From NCBI RefSeq assembly GCF_010093595.1, contig NW_022985440.1, forward strand, positions 1,798,325 to 1,862,324: a DNA stretch of 64,000 nt, in the 5' to 3' direction. How positions within the stretch are numbered: position 1 is the first letter of the stretch; each line of letters starts with the position of its first letter. Both the position numbers and the translations under genes were made by a program. Positions 23,454-35,311 of this stretch are shown piece by piece. Source of the DNA: Mytilinidion resinicola. Taxonomy: Eukaryota; Ascomycota; Dothideomycetes; Mytilinidiales; Mytilinidiaceae. The notes beneath the pieces were generated by a model. That model worked only from the letters and a program-made list of their open reading frames with translations. It made no database searches and was not told the DNA's origin.

Positions 23454-23490
23454 AAGGGCACGCGTGCGAAATAACAGCACGCGTGCCCTT
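23454..23490. repeat. Strong 14-bp hairpin in the LINE copy 1 3' UTR
   Basis: AAGGGCACGCGTGC and its exact reverse complement flank a 9-nt loop. The stem is GC-rich although the surroundings are RIPped. The inverted LINE copy has only a partial counterpart (GGGCGCGCGTAC near 24379). Confidence 0.85.
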
Positions 23491-23971
23491 ACGCTAATCC
23501 TAAACCAGCTTACTACTCCGGAATTAACTCGACCCGCGCCTAGGAGGACAACTATAAAACCCGGACAGATTTAGGAAAACGCATTATAATAGCTTATTCC
23601 GTAGTAGACTTAATAGATCTACTATATATCCCTAATAGCTATATAATAATAAAAAGAGCGCTTAGCGCTATATACTGCAGAGGACGGGGTTTTTATCCGA
23701 ACGCTGTATAGCAGCAAACGGTTTCTCCTTATAAACTAGCCTAGATAGAACAGCTATATAAACCCTAATAGGAGCTATACTAGCGTAATAGAATTTAATA
23801 ATAATAATAATAATATAAAGCCCTTTACTTTTCTTTTTTTAGATTAAAACTAAGGTATTATTTAGGTTATATATACTTCTAGTAGTGCTTAGTATTTATA
23901 TAGGCTTATATTTCTATTAGTATTATATTAAGCTAGTATAGCCTATTACTTTACTAAGGCTTATAGTTAGG

Positions 23972-24061
23972 TATTATAATCCGTAATATAAACTACCTAA
24001 GTGCAGAGGCACTTATAGAAATAAGTAAATAAATTTAACTAATTATATAGAACTAGGTTAT
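23972..24061 (+). mobile_element. Solo LTR, left part (split by LINE copy 2)
   Basis: 90 bp matching the first part of the gypsy LTR at 62738-63270, including GCAGAGGCAC and a final ACTAGGTTA. It is preceded by TTAGG (23967-23971), which recurs directly after the right part (29863-29867). The right part is 29420-29862. Left plus right is 533 bp, exactly the length of the uninterrupted LTR. Confidence 0.9.
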
Positions 24062-24639
24062 TATTATTATTATTAGGTTTTATTAGGCCGATTTAGCTTC
24101 TATTAAGGTTTATACGGCAGTGCTATCTAGGTTTTATTTATAAGGGGAAACCGTTCGCTCTATAGTAGTTAGGTAAAAACCTTATTTTCTATAGTATATA
24201 ACGCCTTACGTTTCTTTTATTTCTACGCGGCTATAGAAAACGCGTGGCAGCTCTATAAGCATTACTATAGAATAAGCTATTTTAATATATTCTCTAGGAT
24301 TAATCCGGTGTTTATAGGCTCTAGGTTCTAGGGTTATATAGTGTCTAGAAGGTTAGTAAAGTCCGGGGTTTATATTAGGGCGCGCGTACTTTTTTTTTTT
24401 AAAAGCTAAGGTATTAAATTAAAGGATAATAGGAAATTAGGGGAGTTACCCTATTACGGGCGTGCCTATAGTTATATAATATGCGTATATATATATAGTT
24501 CTATTCTTAGGGCGTAGCTATATAAGTCGGCTGGCTGTATAGCTAGCTTTTCCGTTACTATCTCTCTAGCTATAAAGAGGTAGGGTAGGAGGTTTATTTA
24601 GTACAGGAACTATTATAAAACGGCCTTATTTCCCTTATA

Positions 24640-27600
24640 GTCTTTATATAGCTATATATATATTTTTATTCTAGCTTTAAAGAATATATTACTTCTGCTA
24701 TTATAGTATTATTTATAGTATATTACTATATACTTTAGAAACTATAGTATATACCTGCAGGGGTATATAGGTAAAGGGTAATTAGGTACCCTTATATAGT
24801 ACAGGTATATATTAAGCCCTATATATTCCGTTTATAAAAGTATAATAATTAAGCTTTCTACTTTTATAAGCTTATAGTATTTAGTTACCTAATTTTTATT
24901 CTATTTTATATTAAGGGCCGGCGTAGGAAGGCCCCTTTATTTCTTTCTATAGGCCTTCTATTTATTCCTCTACTTTTCCTTATACGCTTCCTATATTACT
25001 TCTTATTTTAAAAGCTTATATAAGTTATCTAACTGCCCTTTATATTTTAGGGCTAGTGCTATAGCCTTAACTATAAGCCTCTTTAGTATATTATACTAGC
25101 TTAGCTTATATTTAGGTATTTTCCTAGGCTTATAGTATCTCCTAATAGTATTTCTAATAGTACAGTATATAGTTTTAATATACTTTCTAGCCTAGCCTGC
25201 GTATATATAGTCCGCGTATACTACTATAAGTTCTTTTAGCTTAAGCTATAGAAAAGGGTAAAAGGTCTTATATTTAAGTGTTTTAATATCTATTATTTTA
25301 TACGCCCCTATAATAGTATAAAGGAAGTAGTTCTAGGCTATTTTAAGTTGTTTAATCTTTGCTTTGCTAATTTATTCCTTTATACCTAGCGTTGGAAACT
25401 AGGTAGTACACCTATATATAAGGACCGGCTTAATAACTGCTAAGTATATATACTATGCTTTTTAGAAGCTTACGCCCTATATTAATACTATTAGCTATAT
25501 AAGGGCTCCTATCTATACTATAGCCTTTTCCTTTATAATATATATATACGGGCCCTATTTAAGTTTAAAGTCTACCTAGACTTTAAGCATGCAGAGCTCT
25601 ATAATTAGGCTTTTTATAAAGCTCTAGATATTTACTATAGCCTTTATATTTACTATATTTAAACAGCGCCTTATAAAGTATATAAGGTAATACTTATCTA
25701 GGGCGAATACTATACTATACTTCTTCGCCCACTCTATATACTATACGTGCGCACTTTTAATTGCCCTGCAGTTTTTTTCCGTGCTTCTGCTAAATATAAG
25801 GATATTAGTGTTGTTTATAAACCTATAGGCTATTATATTACCTTTTTATAGTGCCGGCAGGAGCGTGCTTATAAAGAATAAAAAGAGGATTAGTAAAAGT
25901 AAGGATTTTTATAGTATACCTGTATTAACTGGAATAGTTTTAGTAATATATTTTTTAATAGAAAGTTTTATAGTTTAGTTCTATAGAAATAATTTTATAA
26001 ATTAGACTATCTATTCTAGTACACGTTAGACCTATAGGTTATATATTATTCTTTTATAAAATACTTTATTAAAGGCCCCTAAAATATCCAGGCTAAGGAA
26101 AAAAGTAATAAAGTAAAAGTTACCCTTCTATATAGTTTATATTTTTTCTATAAGAAGTTCTAATGCTATCTATATAGATTATTCGGGCCTTACGCCTATT
26201 TAGCTTAGTAGGAGCATGCCTTTCTCCTCTGCTATTTTAAATAGTTTTTATACTATAATATATTTAAGCAGCTTACCTACTATTTCTAGCAGCGTAATTA
26301 GCCTATATAACTTTACTATATTATAGGATGCTTTCTAAGGCTTATATAGTACTATAGTAATTAATTTTTTATACGGCTATAGGTAGTGCTCTATATATAT
26401 ACACCTAGTAAAGAACCTAGCTAGTATTAGTACTAGCTGCGTTTTATATTTCTTAAAAATCCTGTTAGTTATCTTTATAATACCCGGGGCCTTATCCGGG
26501 GCTATTTCTATTAGCGCGGAGAGGACGTTTTCTACTATAATATTTTATAAAGACTTATATAGCTCTAGGTATTAGTATTCTTTAATATTAGAGAGGTCTG
26601 CCTTTATAAAGAGTAGAAAGAACTATTCTATAAGTATTTAGGCCTTAGTTTTATTATCTATATAGAGTATTACGTTATTAGGCTATAAAAAAAAAGGGGA
26701 ATTAAGGCGGTAGCCGTAGTTCTTTTCTAATAGTTCTACCCTATTTAGCTAGCTTCTATACGCCTTTTAGATCTAATATAATCTTATTTACTGCGCGGCG
26801 CTATACTTTTATACTTTCTTTATATATAGCCCTCTTTTTTCTATTATACTATACTCTATACAAAATCTAGTCCTTTACTATTCTTAATAAGCGCTAGGTT
26901 CTATAGGCCCGCCTTATCTTCTATACTTTCTTAGTATACTTTATTAACTATATAGGTAATACTTATTTTAACAGCTTTATAAGTAGTATAGTTTTATCTA
27001 TTATAGCTTATATATACTTATATAGGCGGTATATAAATATATTAAAATCTTCCTCTATTTCCTGCAGGTTATTTTAAGTTTCTAGCTTATTTAGCTATAT
27101 TACTAGGTTCTTTTATACTTTTTTCTATACTATATTCTTCTATAGCCTATACTATAGGGGTTTAGTTGCCTTTAGTAGTAAAATATCAAACTCTATATAT
27201 ATAGGCCGGTAATTAGAGTTGCAGTTTTATTCCTTTTATACTATAGAGGAAATTATTTATTCTATTAGCTACCCTATTATAAATATAAGGTTAATTATAG
27301 ACTATAATATTCCTTTTACCTATATTTTTAGCCCTTCCTCTATAGCTAGGTCTATACCTGCTTCGCGCGTAATATAAAGGAGCTCCTCTACTTACTTTTT
27401 AATTTATATAACTTAAACTCCTTTCTATAGCGGATAGTATAGGTTTATATCTCTAATAAAAATATATTCCGCTTTAGTATTATTTAGCAGTAGAGGTAGT
27501 TCCTGTATAATACTATTAGGGTTTAGGTTATAGATATTATAAATATAAATCCTTTCTTCCTCTATATAAAGGAAAAGGGTGTTAAGATCTAGTAAGTAGT

Positions 27601-28200
27601 ATATAACCGACTACTTATTAATATCTAGTTATTTATTAACGTATATACAGGCTTTTATATATTTTTCTCCTGCGTATAGTAGATAGTATAACTTTATTAT
27701 ATGCGTTATATATACTATATACCCCTACTCCTACCCCTGCCTATATAGGTTTCTTTATAGTTTTTATATAGCTAGTACTATAGGTTGCAGGCTAGCGTTC
27801 TCCGCCTTTTTAAGGAACTTTTTCTAAGTTATTAAGTTTTTATAGACGTTATACTATATAATAGTAAAGTTGTTTAGTTATTCTAATATTAGCTTATTTT
27901 AGTGTCCTCTTATTATTTTTTAGCTTACCTATTATCTACCTAGGTTTTTTACTTAGCGTAAATCTATTAGTTAGCTAGGTTGTTTTATAATAATAGTATT
28001 TAAACCTCTCCGCTTAATATTAGCTAATCGCCTCTGCTGTATATAGTTTATATAGCTAGCTATAATAATACTTCCGGTAGTATAGCTAATTAGTTAGGTC
28101 GCGTAAACTAGGCGGGCTGCGTTCTACTTCTAATTCTAAATGCCTTATTAATAGCGGGCTGGTTTTTATCCGCTGTAAGTACTTTTTTTAGCCGCCTAGG
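24640..28200 (-). pseudogene. LINE ORF2 of copy 2, RIPped
   Basis: The reverse transcriptase is recognised at 26460-26520, where the minus strand reads LIEIAPDKAPGIIKITNR, matching LDKAPGIIGITNR in copy 1. The rest follows copy 1 in reverse order: endonuclease text lies around 27250-27600 and the C-terminal region around 24900-25100. Boundaries are approximate. Stops are dense, as in copy 1. Confidence 0.7.
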
Positions 28201-28329
28201 TCCGGGTCTTTTTAAAGGTGCAGGTATAGTAAAAGCTGTAAATACTATAGAGTTTATAGAGGAGGGCTCCTCTGCTTATATTTTAAACTCCCTTATATAT
28301 TACACCCTTTTCTTTAAAGCTATTTTCCT

Positions 28330-29400
28330 TGCGTGCTATTATTTATTATATAACTGCGCTTAGAATATATATAGTTTATTGCGCTCTACAGCGTATTAGC
28401 ATAGTGTTATCTATTTTTTATTAAAGGCCTTTTGCTAAGCCCCCCTTTAAACAGTGTATTTAGCACTATATAATAGGTAGTTTCTATTATAGTTTACGTA
28501 TTTTTTAATAGTCTTGTCCGGGTATACTTTTATATTATACTCGCCTGCGCATACTATATATTTAACGTTTTTTTTATAGTACCTTGCAACGTGCCTATAG
28601 CCCTGGCAGTTAAAGCACTGCGTGGCTGTAAATCCTGCCTTATACCTTAAGGCGTTAAGTATATAGCTTTTCTAAGCGATGCCGTTATTAATAGCGTTGT
28701 TCGCTATTGCTTCTGTTTATACGCCTACAATAGCTAAGCTTGCACGCTGTGCTAGGTTTGCCCGCGCTATAGTAATAGCTGCCTTATTTTTTTTATATAA
28801 TTTTATTAATTATAAGTCCTAGGTTATAGGTTGCGTTGTTTTCTATTATATCCTTTTATAGGCTTAGGTTGTTAAGGTCTATTTTCTTAGGCATGCTGTG
28901 TACTTTAATAAGCACCGTAGGCGTGCGTATAGTGGCGGAGGAGCCTAGGACAAGAACCTAATCCTTCTTCTTTAGGAGGGCGTTTTTTAATAGCTTATCC
29001 GCGACAATTGCCTTAATATTACTACTTTATAGCTTCCTAATATCACTAATCTTTGTAGTTTCCGGCTCTCCCGCTGCTTATAGCTTTTTTGTGATATAGT
29101 CGTTTATATATGTCGTGTTAGCCGCTCGCTGGGCGTCGTTTTCGATGTGGATGTTGATTTCGTGGAGGTTGTTTGTTGCATCCTGTCCGATTCTCGCGTC
29201 CTATCCAATTCGTATAGCTTGCCCGATTTGTATTGCCATCGGGGCCTTCGCTGCTGCAGCTGCGTATGTCTTGTTTCCTTAAGCTTTCAGCTCGCTAATG
29301 CTCTTCCTTATGTCCTTTATCTCCTTTATCAGTTCCTTCTATAGCGCGTCCTTCCGTTTGTCTATAGTTCTTTGTATACGGTGGAGTCCTTCCTTAGCAT
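28330..29400 (-). pseudogene. LINE ORF1 of copy 2
   Basis: Minus-strand text contains TYAAAAAK (near 29260), EINIHIENDAQRAANTTY (near 29150), KKIDL (near 28890) and a zinc knuckle TQCFNCQGYRHVARYYKK (near 28590-28640). The knuckle is the counterpart of TQCFRCQGYGHVARHCKK in copy 1; the last Cys has become Tyr, as a G-to-A change would do. The 5' 250 bases (29150-29400) are hardly RIPped. Confidence 0.75.
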
Positions 29401-29419
29401 CCGTGTAGGACTAGGTTAT

Positions 29420-29862
29420 AGGACTAAAAAAGTTATATATAAGATGTATAGAAATCCTAAATTCCCCTATAAACTGCTAGTAAATAGGAATAATCTAAGA
29501 ATAGAATATTACGAGGAGAAAGTTATATAATAGCTTATTAAGCTTATAGGGAAAATAAACGTAGAGCTAAGAGAGCGCTTAAAGCGCTTAGAACGCTTAA
29601 AAACTATAAGCCTAGGAAGCAGTATAAGTAAAAAGGTTTTTTAGAACGGTGCGTTAGTATATAGGGACGCTTTTTTATATAAATAGGAACCTTATATTTA
29701 ACTTAAGACTTTAATACTACCTATTAGAAGTAATAACCCTGTTTTATACCTAAAATTAATTTTACTTTACCTTTAAAAACTATTACACCCCGATAATAAC
29801 TTAACCTATACTCTGCCTTAGTATATATTACTTAGAAGGTATAAAAAAGATAACCCGTTATA
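29420..29862 (+). mobile_element. Solo LTR, right part
   Basis: 443 bp collinear with 62828-63270: TAGGACTAAAA, then AGGAACCTTATATTTAACTT near 29690, ending CCCGTTATA. It is followed by TTAGG, the copy of the 5-bp target duplication seen at 23967. No gag or pol is attached on either side, so it is a solo LTR formed by LTR-LTR recombination, later split by a LINE. Confidence 0.9.
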
Positions 29863-29984
29863 TTAGGCCCTTTTCCGGATATTATATTCTATACTATATA
29901 CTAAATAGTTTCTTTTATAGTTAGCGCACCTTTTAATACCTAGATTATTATATTTTTTAGTATTATATTCTCCTATATAGTTTA

Positions 29985-30305
29985 GGGGGCTACTAATTAT
30001 ATACCCTCTTTTTACTAATCGTACACCCCTTTTTTACTAATTGTATACCTCTTCCCCTTCTATTGCTTTACTACCTTATAATTAGCTTAGATTAATACGG
30101 AGCTTTTTCCGGGTATTTACCTATATATCTATCTATATATAATACTATATATAAGGCTATACGGCCTTATATACAGCTATATATATAGCTATATAAATTG
30201 GAAAAAATATATACTAATTTATATAGCCTTATATATAAGCCTAAGTCTAAGTATAGAATAGAAGTTCTATTTTAGAAGTGCCTATATACCTATAAGCATG
30301 CTAAA
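29985..30305 (+). mobile_element. MULE terminal fragment (left end)
   Basis: Starts GGGGGCTACTAAT and is collinear with the left 320 bp of the element at 44977-46293, through AGCATGCTAAACC, after which similarity stops. It is RIPped, with many C-to-T differences from the 44977 copy. No matching right end follows nearby. The next right end in suitable orientation is at 44809. Confidence 0.8.
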
Positions 30306-31180
30306 CCTATTCTTCTCCGCATAATCGAACGCCTACGGAAAGCAAAAGATTAAGTATCGGACGATAAGAACGACGTAGACGCTACCGATCGGCTTTTAGG
30401 CTCCTTAATGCAACGTGCAGAGTTACTCGTGTTAAGTCCCGTTAACACGGCACGAGTAAGTACAAATCTGGCATTAAGAGCTAGGAGTAGGATGCCTAAG
30501 CAAGAACCACCACAAAGCTCTATTATGCTGGACCTCGGGGGGAGTAATAATAGTAATAAGACGGAGGAGGAATAAGGCTATAATATAATGCTATAGAATA
30601 TAACTATTAACCTTTTCGCTGTTACCTATTAAGTACGCATAATAGCGATATTATACTAGTCGACTTTATATAAATCTTACTATCTAGTAATATATAACTA
30701 GGTGTACGTGTATTAATGCCAATTTTAAATCGGCATACTAGATCTATAGTACCGCATTGTTTTATTTTTAATACTAAACTCTCTAACCTGTCTTATATAG
30801 GTTTAACTTAAGGTCTTAACCGCATATATAATTATGCTAGGTGTTAGTTAGCCGAAATTTCCATCTATATCGCGTTTGTTTACCCGGCACTTTCAACCCC
30901 TCTCGTAGAATACACCACACTTTTTGGATTACAGTTCGAAGCCCTAACCTCCAACGCCATATCGATTGAAATCTGGGACTTGTCTACCACTTATTACCTA
31001 AGCCGTTATATTATATTGCAAGCCTTACGTCTCCGCTCTTATATTTTTGCACTAATTCGTGTCCACCGCTCTCTATGCTATATCTTCTCCAATATAAGAA
31101 CTACTACACGACCTAGCCAGCGTTTCCCTTAGCTCTATTAACCTTATATTAGCTCTAGAGACGCCGCTAGTATAAACTTA
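30306..31180. other. Unidentified sequence, moderately RIPped
   Basis: No gene or transposon is recognised. A hairpin with 9-bp arms (TTACTCGTG at 30423-30431 and CACGAGTAA at 30451-30459) is present. The part at 30870-31130 is GC-balanced and may be an upstream exon or flank of the gene relic that follows. Confidence 0.4.
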
Positions 31181-31189
31181 TACTAATGC

Positions 31190-32510
31190 GTTTTAATTCC
31201 TTAACCTACCACCTAAGATCCGGAATAAAGTATATAAGTACCTTTTATGCAACTTCGAGCATTTAGATTATCTAAGGGACCTATAGTTTTCATTTATTAA
31301 GGAAGCTATTTTACGCGAAGAAAGAATTAGGTCTAATAGAAGCCGCGATAGCAGATATCCTTCCAACGCTGTTATAGTTAAACACTTAATCGAAACTTAA
31401 ATCCTTAGGGTATTAAAGCAGGTTTATTCTAAAGCCTATAATATAATACTAAAGGAGAATCTCTTTATACGAATTATATATAATAGTACGGATATTAAAC
31501 CGGTAGTTCTAAAAGACGTTCCTGTAGTTATAATAAACCGATAATATATCCGCGCTTTTAAAGGGTATGCAATGCATTACTGTATGTATATAGACGACGT
31601 ATTAGACACGGTTATAGAATATATAGTACTTTATCGCGACCTAGATTAATTCTGCGATTTACTTACTAAGGCCAACGTGTTAATACCTTCTTTTACAGAC
31701 AAATGCGAATATTTTCTTATCTTATTCGACCGTTCCTTATCTATATACGCACTTACTACTAAACTTTAGAAACGTTTTCTAAGGACGTTTATTAACAGAT
31801 CTCTATATAGATTCCCTCGCTTTTAGATTAGCGGTTCCGTGGATCACGCACTATAGCGAAATGCGCTAGCTACTATTACCTATACTTTCCCAACTCCCGG
31901 CAGAGCAATTAAATAGTGTGTATGTAAAGCAGATAAGATAAAAAGCTTGCCTACAGATAAAGTAATTTTATATAGCGACGAGCTTACTGCCAGCACTATC
32001 TGCCTTCGGGAAAGCAAAAATTAGGATGCTTTATCCGCTACTGGAGGTCCCGAGTTTTAACAACTTTTTATATCCTTCGCCTTTTTATTCTATAACTTAG
32101 TTTTGCAAAGCGTGCTAGACTTAGATAAAATTCTTATTAAGAAAGCTTTTTGCAAGATAAATAGCTAATACTTTAATAATTAACTATACTACCTTCTCCA
32201 GTATAGCTCCTATTATAAATACCAGTCTAGGATAGAAATACCTTATAAGGTTGCTAAGGTGTTTAGTATATATCTTTCGCACGACGAAGCTTATAGAATA
32301 AAACAACACCTCCGCGAATAGAGTTCCCGATATCCCTTAACCTAACGAGGCGTAACGCTCGGGCTAATACTAAGCGAATATTATTCTTAGATATATAAAC
32401 AAATATTGTTAGGCATAATAATTAACTAGAACCCACCTAAAAAGACAGCAATTAATACCTAATTATGCCCAGAATATTAAATAACATTAACTATGTTAAA
32501 TAGAAGGATT
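31190..32510 (+). pseudogene. Relic of an LPPxIRNxxY-motif (F-box/2EXR-like) protein gene
   Basis: One continuous frame of about 430 codons, interrupted only by TAA/TAG. It starts with FLNLPPKIRNKVYKYLL (near 31200), which resembles the LPPEIRNxIYxYLL opening of many fungal F-box-like, 2EXR or DUF7730 proteins. Downstream text such as FTDKCEYFLILFDRSL, DKVILYSDELTAST, VLDLDKILIKKAFCK and GVTLGLILSEYY reads as ordinary soluble protein, but I do not recognise the family. About fifteen stops stand at positions where CAA, CAG or TGG is likely. The lack of frameshifts over 1.3 kb suggests a single-copy-like gene destroyed mainly by RIP. The exact domain name is uncertain. Confidence 0.55.
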
Positions 32511-32759
32511 CTTATATAAAATAAGTAAAAACACCCCCCCTAAAGCCGGCGCCGCTGCCCGAGTTCTCTCTACTCCGTATTAATAGTTGGCATGCTCTAG
32601 GGAGAGCCTCTATACCCTCTGGTCTTAATCGGCATAATCCTATAGCTATTTTTAAGCTATTCTTTACTAATAAAATAATAGAGAAGATGGTGCAGTAGAC
32701 AAACAAGTATACAGAATAGCACCGGCCCACCAACGTGCGCCTGCTATAGCTATAGAAGC

Positions 32760-34420
32760 TAACTACAAGGCACGAGCTCTATACCTATTTTAGAACACTT
32801 ATTTATATAGGAGTTACCGTGGAGAAGCGCGTTAAGGACTATTAGGGCCCTAGATCACGTGGTGCTAGCTATATAGTAAAAGACTATATTTTAAAGACCC
32901 GGTTTAAGCAGATTAATTAGTACTTTTAGTGCTCTCCTATACCCTAGAATAGATTCTATTTAATATTTAAGTGTATAGATAAGCTCTCTAAGTATCTACG
33001 AGTACGCAGCCGCATATACTAAACCCTAGGCCCTTACCTTACTATTAATAAAACAATACAGAGGTTTATAGAACAGGCTAGCGAAATTATTAACATTCTA
33101 TCTAAACTAACGCCGGAGGGGTTTAAAATATAGGTTCTTGCGAATTAAGGCTATATTCTTAATTAGCTATAGCATGCTAAGGGAGATAAGAAAGGCCCTA
33201 TTAACCTTAATAAATTATTTCTTGCAGAGGGCTTTACTAAAATATAAGCTGTTATACTTAATCTTTTAATATAATATAATTCTATTATAAATTAACCCCT
33301 CTATCCACCTTATAAGTATATAGTTTAGCTGGATATTCTTTTCTCTAATATAAAGCTATTTAAGAGGCTCTATAAGCTTGGAATAGGAGCAGCTGGCACT
33401 ATATACACAACTAAAATAAAAAAAGAAAAGATAGAAGGAATTAAGATAAATATTATTGCTATTAAGGAATAATCTAGCGCTTTACAACGCTAGATAAAAA
33501 GGAAGAAGATTAAGCCTGTAGAGAGCTTCTCTCTATTATTTATAGACCTTAAGTTAAGCTATAATAGGCAAATTCCGTAGGGCACGCTATATAGTAAGTT
33601 GTTAAAAAGTTATAAGGTAATAGAATTCGCTTGGAAAAATGCAATAATAGTCTTGTTCCTGTCTACTATATATAACGGGAAGGATTATATTACTAAGCTA
33701 TAGAAACAACCTATAAAAACAGCTATAGGATATTATTAAACGGTGAAGATGTTTGGTAAAAAGGCGTAGGCGTGGCTTAATATTCTAGTAATAATCGATA
33801 AGTATAACCTCTAGATATGCGGCGTGGATGTGGTAGACCAGATATATAGCTATTATAATATAAATTATATCTATAGAAAGATATAGAAGCTATTATAGAG
33901 TTTCCTATTAGATATAGTTATAGGCAATAGCTATATACTCTTATTATACAGGCCCGAGCCGGGCTTAGGCGAGCGCGTATTACGCTAAGATACTTATCTA
34001 CAATTCTGTTAAGACCTATAAAACAAGCTCCTATATACATCTATTTACTATTGCCAGTAAAATTCTATATAAAGAGCGAAGGGGCCTATAGATCTTATTT
34101 AGAGACCGGTTAATAAGTATTAGTATATTAAAATGTTTATAAAATAACCCACCTGCGCCGGCTGCTTAGCTAAGCACCGCGCAACTTTAAAGCCTTATCT
34201 TAGCGCTCGAAAAGCTCTTGCTAAGCTATCTATTAATATAATATAGAAGAAGCGAGAGAATAGCAGGGGGTGGAAACGCTGTAAAAGGCCGCTAAGAACG
34301 AATTAGGGCTATTCTGTATGCAATATTCCGTTCTATAGAGAGGGCATATACTGGAGCGAGTATATAGCCCGGCTTAATACTATTGCCTAGCTCTATAAGC
34401 AGATATATATATAGAAATCA
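32760..34420 (+). pseudogene. piggyBac-type transposase relic
   Basis: A DDE_Tnp_1_7 (piggyBac) transposase read in one frame with many stops. Landmarks: KRVKDYWGPRS (near 32845), NRFYLIFKCI (near 32950), GYILN with LxHAKGDKKGPI (near 33150), LFSNIKLFKRLYKLGIGAAGT (near 33335), IEFAWKNAIIVLFLSTIY (near 33620), VKMFGKKA (near 33745) and GVDVVDQIYSYYNI (near 33825), whose paired Asp resemble the conserved MNAVDRGDQ element. SFLLDIVIGNSYILLL follows near 33905. Stops lie at Gln or Trp sites. TTAA target duplications and terminal repeats were not resolved. The host-side remainder from 34430 to 34900 is unassigned AT-rich DNA. Confidence 0.8.
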
Positions 34421-34904
34421 CGAATTTAAACATTTTTATCTCTCTATAGCTTTTATACTTAGGGGCCGATACGGTGCATCTAATTAGCTATAAAAAGTGG
34501 CCCGAGCGTTGCGCCTTAATTAACAGGTTAAGGGATAAGGCTTTAGACTATATTCTAAACTCTTAGTAAGATAGTATTTAATTATTTCTAATTGTTTAGA
34601 AACTAGGTAGGCTACTATAAACAGCGGCGCATCTATAAATAAGAATCTAGGGGGTCTATCCGGAGAAAGCTATACTAGAGCAATAATATATATTTAAGCT
34701 TCTGTTTAGTTAACTTTATTTCCCTATATTTATTAACTAGGCAGCCCGTTATCCTTTCCCCCAGCCGGCCACTAATCTATATAATCTATCTCCCCTATTA
34801 CTATTTTCCTAAAATTTATCCTAACACTCTACTATATATACTTTAAATAAGGTTTCTTATTCTAATCCTCCCTATAATCCGAAATATCACTAAATCCCTT
34901 CCTT

Positions 34905-35166
34905 GCGCCCCTCGGCTAATAGTGCTGGAACAACTGTGGCTGCACAGTTAAATATGTCCTATGCACACGCCTATTCGCCCCAGTGTAGAACTCGCGCAGC
35001 ATAATATCTAGGTTTAAGGAGAACTTGTTAACGCCGAGTTCGTAGAGTAGGCGGCGAGCGCCCCGCTGCGAGACGGCGTAGGCCAGCGAGCAGACGCCGC
35101 CGGTGGCGTAGTGCACGACGCGCGTGTGGGCGGGATAGTTATTGGTGAGGTCTTCGGAGCCCTATT
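34905..35166 (-). pseudogene. Glycosyltransferase family 25 fragment
   Basis: Minus-strand text from 35166 reads GSEDLTNNYPAHTRVVH, then VCSLAYAVSQRGARRLLYELG, LDIMLREF, and LTVQPQLFQHYxPRG near 34905. This matches the C-terminal half of fungal GT25 (LPS glycosyltransferase-like) domains, which transfer sugars in the secretory pathway. Only about 85 residues are recognisable. In this frame there is a stop just upstream (35167-35169), and further N-terminal text (about 35170-35300) is in other frames. Base composition is near normal, unlike the flanks. A degraded gene is likelier than a working short protein. Confidence 0.65.
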
Positions 35167-35311
35167 GGAAATAGATAAATTACTTCTTAGGGACGGTGAG
35201 GTTGTTAGAGTGTACAACACAACCGAGCGGGTTAAGGGGTTTGTTGTTGGGCTTAGGAAACTGCATGCCGCAATGGCCGAGCTAGAGCAGATCCTAATTA
35301 TCGCTATATAG

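Larger units (their letters stand above)
18960..23815 (+). mobile_element. Tad1/I-like LINE, copy 1 (plus strand)
   Basis: Order: ORF1 zinc-knuckle end, endonuclease, reverse transcriptase, C-terminal Cys/His region, 3' UTR and (TAA)n tail (23796-23815). The last ~120 bases share AAACGGTTTC(T/C)CCTTATAAA and a following CCTAGATAG(A/C)(A/C)C stretch with the 3' end of the inverted copy at 24062-29409, which confirms the family. From about 19.7 kb on the sequence is heavily RIPped. The 5' end is not defined because of the upstream GC-rich segment and gap. No target duplication was found. Confidence 0.75.
24062..29409 (-). mobile_element. Tad1/I-like LINE, copy 2 (minus strand)
   Basis: A complete insertion in the solo LTR. 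The 3' end is on the left, with a (TAA)n tail that reads (TTA)n at 24058-24075; the 5' end is at 29409. Flanking duplications of 10 bp, ACTAGGTTAT, lie at 24052-24061 and 29410-29419; the boundary is ambiguous by a few bases because the tail also contains TTA. ORF1 and ORF2 remnants lie in order on the minus strand. The 5' end already starts in ORF1, so the copy was 5'-truncated on insertion, which is usual for LINEs. RIP is strong throughout except in the first ~250 bases of ORF1. Confidence 0.9.
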
